Below the pieces are notes generated by a model. That model saw nothing but the letters and a program-made list of their open reading frames with translations. It ran no database searches and had not been told where the DNA came from. DNA of 64,000 bases, from positions 124,001 through 188,000 of the forward strand of contig JADKFA010000046.1 in assembly GCA_016717725.1 (NCBI GenBank), given 5' to 3'. Position 1 is the stretch's first letter; the number at the start of each line of letters is the position of its first letter. The translations under genes were made by a program, and so were the position numbers. This DNA is from Bacteroidota bacterium (GTDB lineage: Bacteria > Bacteroidota > Bacteroidia > AKYH767-A > OLB10). Below are positions 46,478 to 55,811 of the stretch, one piece after another.

Positions 46478-47490
46478 TGGAAATATATAGCTATACAGAC
46501 AGAAATTACTCCTTACCACCCTCTGAAATAAATGGAGAGTTGTGGCCCGTACAATTTTTATCCGGATTTTCAGAATTTTACAAAAATCATTACCATAAGA
46601 ATATTCTATTGGTAAGAGATACCAAACTGAATGCCTGGTTGCCTATTGCAATTGAGTCGAAAATGTTTATTCGTGAATCTCAGTTCTTAAATGCTCCCAT
46701 AAGAAATGGAATAGAACTAGATTCAACTGAGCAATTACTATTTTTCAATAAACTGATTCAAACGTTGACAAAAAAACATATTGCTCACCGTATCATACAG
46801 CCACATCCAGCAGGAATTATTTCTGCTGTGCCACAAAATGCAAAATGGATTCCGTTTGGAACCTATATTACACAATTGGCATTATTCGCTACTGATGAAG
46901 AATTACTTAATTCCTACGATCCAAAATACAAAAAAGCGATTCAACACAGTATTAAAAATGGGGCAGTTGTCAAATTTGGTAAAGAAGTATACAACGATTT
47001 TTATTCTTTGTATTGCATGACAACAAAGCGTGCTGGAATTCATCAAGACACAGAAAAATATTTTGATGACTGCAGAAAATATCTCAGCGATGACAATACC
47101 TTGACCGCAGTTGTTTATGATGGAGATCAACCCATTGGAGGAATATTTATTAATTACAGTAAACACACTTCCTTATGTACACATGCAGGATCTGGAGGAA
47201 CGTCAAAACTTTATGGTGGAGTAAAATATTTGCATTATGAAACCATGAAAAAACTCCGTGATTTAGGAGTTCAAAAATATGACTTAGTAGGTGTGCGCAT
47301 CGGAAGTCAGAATGAAGCTTTAGAAGGAGTCTTTCGATTTAAAAAAGGTTTTGGCGGAATTCTTAAAGAGGGTTACTTATGGAAAATAGATTTAGCCAAT
47401 ACTCCAGTTAAAATTTATGATTTAATACAAAAAATTAAAAATCGAGATATAAAAGGAGATATAATTGATCAAGAATTAATGGCTGCATAG
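46474..47490 (+). CDS. FemAB/GNAT-like acyltransferase
   Basis: 338 residues resembling the FemAB-related GNAT-fold family, which transfers amino acids or acyl groups to cell-wall or polysaccharide precursors. The supporting segments are SYDPKYKKAIQHSIKNG near residue 150, AVVYDGDQPIGGIFINY near 212, and LHYETMKKLRDLGVQKYDLVG near 250, typical of the C-terminal GNAT half. The family match is by pattern only, and the donor and acceptor cannot be named. It starts inside the stop of wecB and ends directly before the methyltransferase start, so it is firmly within the operon. Confidence 0.7.
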   Translation: MMEIYSYTDRNYSLPPSEINGELWPVQFLSGFSEFYKNHYHKNILLVRDTKLNAWLPIAIESKMFIRESQFLNAPIRNGIELDSTEQLLFFNKLIQTLTKKHIAHRIIQPHPAGIISAVPQNAKWIPFGTYITQLALFATDEELLNSYDPKYKKAIQHSIKNGAVVKFGKEVYNDFYSLYCMTTKRAGIHQDTEKYFDDCRKYLSDDNTLTAVVYDGDQPIGGIFINYSKHTSLCTHAGSGGTSKLYGGVKYLHYETMKKLRDLGVQKYDLVGVRIGSQNEALEGVFRFKKGFGGILKEGYLWKIDLANTPVKIYDLIQKIKNRDIKGDIIDQELMAA

Positions 47491-48255
47491 ATGATTTCGA
47501 AAATATTTTTTTCCTTAACTAATAATATTTTGATGAATAATATTTTCATCCGCTTCGGCGTGGATTCAATATTGACATCACGTTTCGGAATTTACAAACG
47601 CATAAAGATCAATACGAGTTTAAGTCCGCAGCAGATGGCAGGATTTTCGGAAAAACCAACCGTACAAGAAGCTATTAATAAAATACATGATCAACTAGAA
47701 ACACTCGTCCAACAAAATCTTAAAGAGGGGGATCGTATTCTCGACATTGGTTGTGGCCCTGGAGCTTATTTAAAAAAATGGGAAGGAAAATACGATTTAA
47801 CAGGAATTGACATCAACGAGGAGATGGTAAATGCGGCAAAAAAGTACATTCCGACGGCTACATTCCTTTTAGATAACTTTCTAAACCATGATTTTGATCA
47901 CAAATTCAAATTAATTTATAGTGTTTCTGTACTTGAGTTTATACCTCCTAGCCGTTTGATGGCCTTTTTCAGAAAAGTTCATTTACTTTTAGAGCCAGAC
48001 GGGAAATTACTGATACAATATCCACATGCCTTAAATTTTAAAGACACCTTATACCCTGATTTATACTATGTTGAATATAGTCCAAGAAAAATTGAACACG
48101 AACTTCGAAAAAACTATCAAATAATCACTCACGAACATTGTTTTGATCGTCGAATAATTGACCTTTATGATCCGAAACCTTATGAACCAGGAATTCGTAC
48201 ATTCAAAAACGGATACCTATTGATTGCCGAACCAACAATAAAACCAAACAATTAA
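47491..48255 (+). CDS. Class I SAM-dependent methyltransferase
   Basis: 254 residues. The SAM-binding motif I is clear in RILDIGCGPGAYLKKW near residue 84, with the acidic residue of motif II in YDLTGIDINEEMV near 101. Post-motif IYSVSVLEFIPPSRL and FRKVHLLLEPDGKLLIQYP follow in the usual order. The position inside the polysaccharide operon suggests methylation of a sugar or lipid carrier, but the target is unknown. The ATG immediately follows the stop of the preceding gene; a start a few codons in is possible. Confidence 0.85.
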   Translation: MISKIFFSLTNNILMNNIFIRFGVDSILTSRFGIYKRIKINTSLSPQQMAGFSEKPTVQEAINKIHDQLETLVQQNLKEGDRILDIGCGPGAYLKKWEGKYDLTGIDINEEMVNAAKKYIPTATFLLDNFLNHDFDHKFKLIYSVSVLEFIPPSRLMAFFRKVHLLLEPDGKLLIQYPHALNFKDTLYPDLYYVEYSPRKIEHELRKNYQIITHEHCFDRRIIDLYDPKPYEPGIRTFKNGYLLIAEPTIKPNN

Positions 48256-48263
48256 CAACTTTT

Positions 48264-49340
48264 ATGAGCACAAAAAACTTACTCATCACTTTTGACTATG
48301 AACTATTTCTTGGAAAAAGGAGTGGTCGTCCCATAGACTGTATTCTACAGCCTACTCAACTTTTGTTAGATAAATTAAAACTCTATGGTGCAAAAGCTGT
48401 TTTTTTTGTTGATTCAACCTATTTAACACGATTAAAGGAGCAAGGAAAAACTAATCCAGAATGTTTAGACGATCTTAAAGAAATAGGAAATCAATTGATC
48501 GAAATGGTGAAAGCGGGTCATTATGTTGAACCACATATTCACCCACATTGGTTAGATGCGGTATATGATACTACCACACGTGAATTTGATTTATCGGATA
48601 TTACCCGGTATCGTTTCCATCAGTTAACAGATACTGACAAAAAAGAAGTCTTCACTTCTTCAGTACAAATACTAAACCATATTATTCTTCCTCATTTTCC
48701 GAACTATAAAGTAAATGCATTTCGTGCAGGTGGATGGTCTATTCAACCTTTCAGTGATTTTAAGCAGCAATTTATTGAACATGGAATTCGATATGACTTA
48801 ACTGTTGTAAATAGACTTTATCAATTCTCAAATGCCCAACTATTTGACTATTCGGATGCACCAAAGAATCATGTTTATTATTTTGATAATAGAGTTGAAG
48901 AAGAGAATCCAAATGGAAAATTTATTCAAATTGGAAGTTCTGTTATTCCGATTACTAAAAACCTAGATTTAGCAGATAGAATTTATAAGAAATTACTTAA
49001 TATATTCAAATTAGACAAAGATTATGGCAAAGGGGAAGGGCAAGCATCTTATCCCATTGAAGGGCATCAACCACGATCAAAAAATGGAATTAATATTTTT
49101 AGTCGAACTCATGAAGTTGCATCATTCGAAAACTTAAGTTTAATTAAACTCTTCGTTTATAAAAAACATTTAAATCAAACGAATTTTTTGCATCTCGTTT
49201 CACATCCAAAAATGTTAGGTCGCCATAATCTTTTTATATTTGATCAATTTTTAAAATCAGTTTATAAAAAGGACAAAATTGAAACAGACTATATTAAAAT
49301 TGCAGAAAATTATTTAAAACTAAAAGCAGTTCAGAAATAA
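48264..49340 (+). CDS. Polysaccharide-deacetylase-like protein
   Basis: 358 residues without a signal peptide. NodB-type deacetylase features can be seen: LITFDYELFLGK at the N-terminus with the first aspartate, AKAVFFVDSTYL, HYVEPHIHPHWLDA near residue 90 with candidate metal histidines, and NAFRAGGWSIQ near 153. The overall shape resembles WalW-type and other cytosolic NodB-like proteins found in polysaccharide loci. Deacetylation of a sugar nucleotide or lipid-linked intermediate is possible but not shown. Its stop overlaps the next start (TAATG). Confidence 0.68.
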   Translation: MSTKNLLITFDYELFLGKRSGRPIDCILQPTQLLLDKLKLYGAKAVFFVDSTYLTRLKEQGKTNPECLDDLKEIGNQLIEMVKAGHYVEPHIHPHWLDAVYDTTTREFDLSDITRYRFHQLTDTDKKEVFTSSVQILNHIILPHFPNYKVNAFRAGGWSIQPFSDFKQQFIEHGIRYDLTVVNRLYQFSNAQLFDYSDAPKNHVYYFDNRVEEENPNGKFIQIGSSVIPITKNLDLADRIYKKLLNIFKLDKDYGKGEGQASYPIEGHQPRSKNGINIFSRTHEVASFENLSLIKLFVYKKHLNQTNFLHLVSHPKMLGRHNLFIFDQFLKSVYKKDKIETDYIKIAENYLKLKAVQK

Positions 49341-50293
49341 TGATTTCTATCTCCGTCATAATTCCCTGTTATAATGTAGAGAAATACATTGAGGAAGGTT
49401 TATTATCTGTTCTCAATCAAACTCATCCTGCAAAAGAAATTATCTGTATTGATGATAGTTCAACAGATGATACTATTAAAATAATACGAAATCTTCAAGA
49501 GAAATTTCCCAACAAAATATTCCTTTATCTAAATGAAAAAAACAGAGGCGCCACTTATACTCGAAATAGAGGGTTAGCCATTGCGAAAGGAGATTTTATA
49601 CAATTCTTTGATGCGGATGATATTTTACTGCCAGAAAAATTCGAACATCAAATTAAAATTATTTCTGAGTGTAATTATACACCCGATATTATTGTGAATG
49701 ATTTTCAACGCAAAAACTTAGACGGCTCATTTGAGACCATTAGTTTCCCAGCCGAGGATGCTTGGTGTGGCTTATTAGAAGGAAGGTTAGGAGTTACTAC
49801 ATCCAATTTATACCGAAGAGAAAATGTAATTGCAGTGAGGGGGTGGACCGAAGAACTATTGAGTAGCCAAGAATATGATTTGATGTTTAGGATGCTTGTT
49901 GCAGGAAGTTTAGTTTTGTATGACACAAAAATTATAAGTTATAATAGGGAACGTCTCAGTGGATCCATTACTAAATCTGATCCCGCTGGAAAGTGGATTC
50001 GGTTTATCAACTTAAGAGAAAGGATTTACAACTACCTATTGACAAATTCCATGCTCAATCAAGAGCGATTGGAATCTTTTAAAAAAATCATGTTTGATAG
50101 TATTCGAATTCTTTACAAATACAATAAAAAAGAAGCTATTAATTTACACCATAAATATATCCAACTAATCAAAATTAACGAGCCGACACTTTCGACATCA
50201 AAAAAATATTTATCGGTATATAATATTTTCGGGTTTAGGATTGCGGAATTTGCGAGTAGAATTGTAAACCCACCAAACGACACTATTCATTAA
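49340..50293 (+). CDS. Glycosyltransferase family 2
   Basis: 317 residues with the GT-A fold of GT2 enzymes: ISVIIPCYNVEKYIEEGL at the start, EIICIDDSSTDDT for nucleotide binding near residue 34, RGATYTRNRGLAIAKGDFIQFFDADD with the metal-binding DxD near 93, and the likely acceptor-side acid in SQEYDLMFRML. It should add one sugar to the lipid-linked repeat unit on the cytoplasmic face. Donor and linkage are not predictable here. It is translationally coupled to the preceding gene. Confidence 0.9.
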   Translation: MISISVIIPCYNVEKYIEEGLLSVLNQTHPAKEIICIDDSSTDDTIKIIRNLQEKFPNKIFLYLNEKNRGATYTRNRGLAIAKGDFIQFFDADDILLPEKFEHQIKIISECNYTPDIIVNDFQRKNLDGSFETISFPAEDAWCGLLEGRLGVTTSNLYRRENVIAVRGWTEELLSSQEYDLMFRMLVAGSLVLYDTKIISYNRERLSGSITKSDPAGKWIRFINLRERIYNYLLTNSMLNQERLESFKKIMFDSIRILYKYNKKEAINLHHKYIQLIKINEPTLSTSKKYLSVYNIFGFRIAEFASRIVNPPNDTIH

Positions 50294-50309
50294 AAATAAT
50301 TAATTCTCA

Positions 50310-51424
50310 ATGAAATTTTACTTAACATATGCAGAACCACCATCTGGAGTATTCTCTAGTCAGGTTGCTGATGTTATTTCATTTTTAAATTTAAAACTTA
50401 ACGCGAACATTCGACTTGTTGCCTTTATTTCGCTGCACGATTTTAACAAAAACAGAAGAAAAATAAAGAAAGAATTACCGCCAAAGCCACCTATTGGAGA
50501 TTAAATGTTATTCAATTGTGGATACTTTGTTTTTTACTTAGACCCACCAGTATTATTGCACGAAATGTAATCGCGGCCAACATGGCTCTTAAAATAAGGA
50601 ATTCCACATTTGTAAAGAACGTATGTTTTGATGGTCGAGGAGCAATTGCTGCTGAATGGAAAGAATACGAAGTAAATGTTGTGGATCAATGGAAAAAAGA
50701 AATAGATTATCTCGAGCAACGAGCGGTAATTGAAAGTGATTATCGAATTGCTGTAACAGAAAAACTCGTCGATTATTGGCACAAACAATATAGCTATGCA
50801 TCGGGAAAGCATGTTGTTATTCCATGCACTTTAAACAGCAGCTTTTCACCTAAAATACCCAGTGATGTTGAGAAAACGGAAGCTCGGAAAAACATAGGAC
50901 TTCAGACACAAGACATTGTTTTGGCTTATTCTGGTTCAACAGCAGGTTGGCAGTCGTTTTCTACATTATACAATTATCTTGCTCCATTCTTAAAGCAAAA
51001 ACCAGAGAACAAAGTTCTTTTTCTTTCTAAGCAAGAAGATAATATTCTGCAATTAGAAAAAGAATTCCCGGGTCAAATCATACGAAAATGGGTGGATCAT
51101 CACGAAGTCCCTATTGTTTTATCGGCATGTGATATGGGGATTTTAATCAGAGACGATAGTATTACAAATCAAGTGGCATCGCCTACAAAATTTGCAGAAT
51201 ACCTTAGTGCTGGTCTGCAAGTAATTATCACGGATAATATTGGAGATTATAGTGACTTTGTAAAAGTGCACCAATGTGGAATCATTGCTAACGGTAAACC
51301 CTTACCGAATATTCACAACGTCGACTTTACTACTCGATCCAAGATGATCAATCTAGTGAATTTACACTTTACAAAAAATGCACAATTAAATAATTACAGT
51401 GAATTAATGAAAAATCTTAATTGA
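50310..51424 (+). CDS. Glycosyltransferase, GT-B fold (frame broken)
   Basis: About 371 residues over two frames. The first (50310-50504) reads MKFYLTYAEPPSGVFSSQVADV, typical of the N-terminus of GT4-like enzymes. The second frame enters at about 50485-50495 (TYWRLNVIQLWILCFLLRP) and runs to 51424. The C-terminal half has DIVLAYSGSTAGWQS, the start of the donor-binding domain, KWVDHHEVPIVLSACDMGI and SPTKFAEYLSAGLQVI, the usual position of the donor-binding acid. A one-base indel joins the two. Sequencing error is likely because the neighbouring genes are also affected. Confidence 0.78.
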
Positions 51425-51461
51425 TCTAAATTAAGGATACATTAAAACACAGTAAAACAAT

Positions 51462-52359
51462 ATGAAAACACTCATCACGGGGGGCAGGGATTTATCGGCA
51501 GCGCTGTGATCAGCAAGCCGCAAAAGAAAATCATGAAATATTTGTGATTGATAATTTATCATTCGGCAAAAGAGAATTTATTTCAGTTCCCGATAGTCAT
51601 TTCTTCCATATTGATATTCGAGACAAAGAAAAATTGATGCTGCCTTTTCTGAATCCAACCTGATATTGTGATCCACCTGGCGGCGGTTCATTTTATCCCT
51701 TATTGCAATCAACATCCTTATGAATCGAGCGATATTAATATTCGAGGTACCACTCATATTCTTCAAGCCTGTCAAACACAAAAAATAAAAATTATTTTTG
51801 CTTCCACAGCAGCGGTTTATCCTATTTACGATGATGCGGTAACGGAAAAACACCAAACGGGGCCTTTAGATATCTATGGATTATCAAATTGACAGGAGAA
51901 CATCTATGCAATGAATTTCATTTAATGACAGGGACACCTACTATTATTTGTAGATTCTTCAATGCTTTTGGCCCCAACGAAACCAATCCACATTTAATTC
52001 CTGAGATCCAAAATCAAGTCAACAGTGGATTACGAAAGATTAACTTAGGAAACTTAACTCCAAAGCGTGATTTTATTCATACTTCCGATATGGCAAATGC
52101 TGTATCTACATTATTACAAAAGGTAAATTCGGGGATTGACACCTTCAATTTAGGAAGAGGTATTGAATATGCGGTTACTGAAATCGTAGATGCTTTTTCA
52201 GAAGAATTAGGAGAGAAAATAGAAATTGTAGTAGATCCAACTCGTGTACGGAAAGTAGAGCGCATGCATTTGTTGGCTGATGTTAGCAAATTGAAGTCCA
52301 TTGGATGGGAACCTCTCATTGGAATTAACGAAGGAATTAGAACGCTAATCGAAAAATAA
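51462..52359 (+). CDS. NAD-dependent sugar epimerase/dehydratase (frame broken several times)
   Basis: An extended SDR of about 300 residues. Reading across frames gives MKTLITGG with a Gly-rich NAD site, VIDNLSFGKREF, IHLAAVHFIPYC near residue 70, FASTAAVYP, and a Tyr-Gly-Leu-Ser segment in the active-site region (DIYGLSN). CRFFNAFGPNETNPH, RDFIHTSDMANAV and a C-terminal end with SIGWEP follow. These are hallmarks of UDP-glucose 4-epimerase-like enzymes. Indels lie near 51480-51520, 51645-51665 and 51890. They fall at conserved motifs, so they are probably consensus errors, but true decay cannot be excluded. Confidence 0.75.
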
Positions 52360-52364
52360 AAATC

Positions 52365-53465
52365 GTGCGCAAACAACTTTTATTCATTACGGATGGGATT
52401 TTTCCTCATGCGGTAGGTGGAATGCAACGTCATTCTTTCCTTCTCCTTGAAGAGCTTGCAAAAACAAATCAAATTGATTTAATAGTTGTTCATCCTCATT
52501 CAAAAGTAGTTTTCGCCTGAACTAGGTATAAAAGAAATTAGCATTCCTTTTAAGTTCGATGGATTCTACATTAAAAATGCTGGGAATATTCAAAACTTAC
52601 TTATGAAATCATCAAACAATATCCCAATGCAATTGTGTATGCACAAGGGCTCAGTGTATTAAAAGGCTTACCAAAATCGGCAATAGAACGATTGTAAATC
52701 CACATGGCTTAGAGCCTTTTCAAAGTTTGACATTAAATGATCGAATAAAACGTTTCCTTACGTTTATTAGAAAAATATCAATTTGAGCATGCTGCAAAAA
52801 TCATTTCCCTCGGGGGGAAACTAACTCAAATTTTACACAAGGAAATAGCTAACGAAAAAAGCAAAGTAGTAATTCTGCCAAATGCCGTAAACCCTGGACC
52901 TCAACTTGAGCGAAAATTTACAGATGAAAAAATTTCTTTACTCTTTGTAGGTCGATTCGCCTTTAACAAAGGAATTAACATATTAATGGAAGCTGTTCGA
53001 CAACTCAATAGAGAGGGGTACATAAATCGTCTCCAATTTAATATAGTTGGGAAAGGGCCTTTGTATGAGCAGTACATTAAAGATTATAATTTTCCGAACG
53101 TAAATTTCGTTGGATTTGCTGATGATGAACTTTTAATTTCGCTATACCAAAGCAATGATTTATTTGTATTCCCAACCCTTTTTGAGGGAATGCCTACTGT
53201 GGTTTTAGAGGCTATGGCTGCTTCCATGCCAATCATTGTAACGGATACAGGAGCTACAGCTGAGTTAGTGGATTCTGACAATGGGTATTTAATCGAAACA
53301 GCCAATGTTAGAGCCCTAAAATGGGCTATTCAAAAATATTACCAATTAAAACCAGAAGAAAAGAAGGCATTATCCGATAAATCATACCAAAAAGTGGTCG
53401 AAAAATTCACTTGGAAAAAAGTTGCGCGCTTACATCTCGATTTATTTAATAATTTCATGGCCTAA
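52365..53465 (+). CDS. Glycosyltransferase family 4 (frame broken several times)
   Basis: About 366 residues. A GTG at 52365 opens VRKQLLFITDGIFPHAVGGMQRHS, a typical GT4 N-terminus with its Gly-rich loop. The C-terminal half is in one frame from about 52800 to 53465: LLFVGRFAFNKGINILMEA, NIVGKGPLYEQY, NVNFVGFADDELLISLYQ, and VFPTLFEGMPTVVLEAMA with the E-x7-E donor site near 53190. Breaks lie near 52515, 52600, 52695 and 52755. The next gene begins 2 bp after the stop. Same error-rich stretch as the epimerase before it. Confidence 0.8.
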
Positions 53466-53467
53466 GG

Positions 53468-54712
53468 ATGCTTACCTACGCAAAAGAAAACTACCAATTC
53501 ATCGTCATCTCCCTCATCTGGGTGTTTGTTGGAATAATGGTTGATGTTACTGCCATGGCATTGGTTCCAGCTGCTTTTTTAATTTATCGTCAAAGAGGAT
53601 ATTATACAGAAATTGTATTATCAATTGCATTAATTTGTTATTTATCTGACAATCGACATTGGGAGTTTAGTTTTGCTACCAAAGGAAAAGACATCGCATT
53701 ATTAACAGCATGCGCCTTCTTTTTCCTCAACTCTAAAAATTTTCCGCTTCGCAGTAAAATTTATTATGCATTCATACCATTTTTCATTTTAGCATTTTTT
53801 CTATGTACAAAACATCCAACACCCGCTTTATCCTTTCAGAAAACACTATCTTTCTTTTTAATGGTTGCAGTAATTCCCAATTACTTCCTTCGTCAATTGC
53901 AAGTGGAAGGTCAAGATTTTTTGAGAAAAACCATTTGGATGGGAACCATATTATACATGATTGCGTTTGTCATGATTGTTATTTTACCAGTAGATTGGAC
54001 TTATTTAGAAGGACGTTACAATGGTCTTTTAGGAAATCCAAATGGCATAGGGACGTTTAGTACTTTATTTTTCATTGTTGTTTACATTTCCATTGAAATG
54101 TATCCCAAAATATTTACTCTTCCTGAAAAGGCAATCGTTTTTGGATCTATTATCTTATCCATCCTATTAGCCAGCTCTAGAAATTCTATTTTTTCGATTT
54201 TGATTTTCCTGATGTTTGCACGCTTCTATAAACTTTCACCGTGGATAGGATTTGTGATTGTGATTGTGGTTGCACTTTTATTTCAAATCATCAATGAAAA
54301 CTTGCCTTACATCATTACCAGTTTAGGTTTGGGAGCTTACATGCGAGTTGAACATTTGAATGATGGTTCAGGTCGATTGATTGCCTGGACATTTGCTATG
54401 GAGCAAATTCAAAAATATTACTTCTTCTTAGGTAGAGGATTTGCCTTTGAGGAATGGCTTTTCGAAAAAAACAAGGATTGGTTAAACATACTTGGACATC
54501 AAGGAGGTGTTCACAATACTTACTTAGCTGTTTGGCTAAACACGGGTATTGTTGGTTTATGCTTTTATCTTTATGGATTCTTTTCAAATTTTATAAAAGC
54601 GTCAAGAAGCAATCACCTTGCATTTCCTACTATGTTTGCCATCATGTTTTCCATTTCATTTGAAGCATGGTTTCAAGCATCATTAAATCCATTTACCATT
54701 ATTGCACTTTAG
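53468..54712 (+). CDS. O-antigen ligase/polymerase-type membrane protein (Wzy-like)
   Basis: 414 residues with about ten hydrophobic segments and a large loop between late helices carrying GSGRLIAWTFAMEQIQKYYFFLGRGF and HNTYLAVWLNTGIVGL, the pattern of the Wzy_C/WaaL family. In this operon it is the candidate polymerase joining repeat units in the periplasm. Ligase activity is the alternative. The frame ends abruptly after NPFTIIAL. Adding one T would extend it by about twenty residues (AITLLQYNTNES) into the next start, so the C-terminus may be shortened by an indel. Confidence 0.78.
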   Translation: MLTYAKENYQFIVISLIWVFVGIMVDVTAMALVPAAFLIYRQRGYYTEIVLSIALICYLSDNRHWEFSFATKGKDIALLTACAFFFLNSKNFPLRSKIYYAFIPFFILAFFLCTKHPTPALSFQKTLSFFLMVAVIPNYFLRQLQVEGQDFLRKTIWMGTILYMIAFVMIVILPVDWTYLEGRYNGLLGNPNGIGTFSTLFFIVVYISIEMYPKIFTLPEKAIVFGSIILSILLASSRNSIFSILIFLMFARFYKLSPWIGFVIVIVVALLFQIINENLPYIITSLGLGAYMRVEHLNDGSGRLIAWTFAMEQIQKYYFFLGRGFAFEEWLFEKNKDWLNILGHQGGVHNTYLAVWLNTGIVGLCFYLYGFFSNFIKASRSNHLAFPTMFAIMFSISFEAWFQASLNPFTIIAL

Positions 54713-54739
54713 CCATTACTTTATTACAGTATAATACAA

Positions 54740-55807
54740 ATGAATCCACCGCGAAAGAAAGCACTCTTCCTGTACTTTGAGTTAGCCGGATATGTGCAAG
54801 CTTGTATGGAACAGTTAGCAGCTTCACACGAAGTTGAAGTACATCTTATGCGATATCCAATAGTAGCTGTGGCTCCTTTTCAATTTAATTTAAAAGAAAA
54901 TATTAAATTGTATGAGCGTAAAGATTATAATAATTCTTCTCTCATAGATTTAGTTAAGCATATTAATCCTGATTTTGTTTTTATCTGTGGATGGGCTGAC
55001 AAAGGGTATTTAGGCGTTGCGAAATATTTAAAAAAGAAAATTCCAGTAGTATTAAGTTTAGATAATCCTTGGCTCGGTACATTAAAACAAAGAGTCGCAA
55101 GTTTAATGGGACCACTATACCTCCCTTCTTTGTTTACTCATTGTTGGGTACCCGGTGAGCCCAACGCCAAGTATGCACGCAAACTTGGTTTTAAAAATGA
55201 GCGATTATTAATGGGAATGTATTCTGCCGATACTCCTTTGTTTGCGAGCTATGAGCAACAAAACAGAGAAAGTAAAAAACTTTCTTTTCCGCACCGTTTT
55301 ATTTTTATGGGTCGTTACACAGAATTGAAAGGAATTCGTGAATTATGGGCTGCTTTCTCCTCACTAACTAATGAGGAAAGGAAAGATTGGGAACTATGGT
55401 GTATCGGAAAAGGGGAATTAGATGCTGAATTTCCTGAGCATCCATCCATTAAAAAGATAGGGTTTATTCAACCAGAAGAGTTAGCTCCTTATTTAGCTCA
55501 AACAGGTGTATTTATTCTACCGGCTCACTATGAGCATTGGGGTGTTGTTGTTCATGAATTTGCTGCTGCTGGATTTCCTCTTATTTGCAGTTCAACAACT
55601 AGTGCAGCCACCACTTTTCTCCATGAAGGAAAAAATGGTTTTTTCACTCAACCAAAAAACATTTCATCCGTAAGGGAAGCCATTATAAAAACCATTCGGT
55701 TAAATGATAATGATTTGCGTGCCATGGGAGAAGAAAGTAAAAAACTAGCACAAAAAATAACACCCAAAATATGGGCAGACACCGTTTGGAATATAATGGA
55801 ACAATAA
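54740..55807 (+). CDS. Glycosyltransferase family 4
   Basis: 355 residues with a GT-B layout. The N-terminal half is KALFLYFELAGYVQACMEQLAA and DFVFICGWADKGYLGVA. The C-terminal donor domain has RFIFMGRYTELKGIRELWAAF near residue 186, GKGELDAEFPEH, IKKIGFIQPEELAPYLAQ and FILPAHYEHWGVVVHEFAAAG with the E-x7-E-like donor site. It belongs to the polysaccharide operon and should transfer one sugar; donor and acceptor are not predictable from sequence. Confidence 0.85.
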   Translation: MNPPRKKALFLYFELAGYVQACMEQLAASHEVEVHLMRYPIVAVAPFQFNLKENIKLYERKDYNNSSLIDLVKHINPDFVFICGWADKGYLGVAKYLKKKIPVVLSLDNPWLGTLKQRVASLMGPLYLPSLFTHCWVPGEPNAKYARKLGFKNERLLMGMYSADTPLFASYEQQNRESKKLSFPHRFIFMGRYTELKGIRELWAAFSSLTNEERKDWELWCIGKGELDAEFPEHPSIKKIGFIQPEELAPYLAQTGVFILPAHYEHWGVVVHEFAAAGFPLICSSTTSAATTFLHEGKNGFFTQPKNISSVREAIIKTIRLNDNDLRAMGEESKKLAQKITPKIWADTVWNIMEQ

Positions 55808-55811
55808 TACT

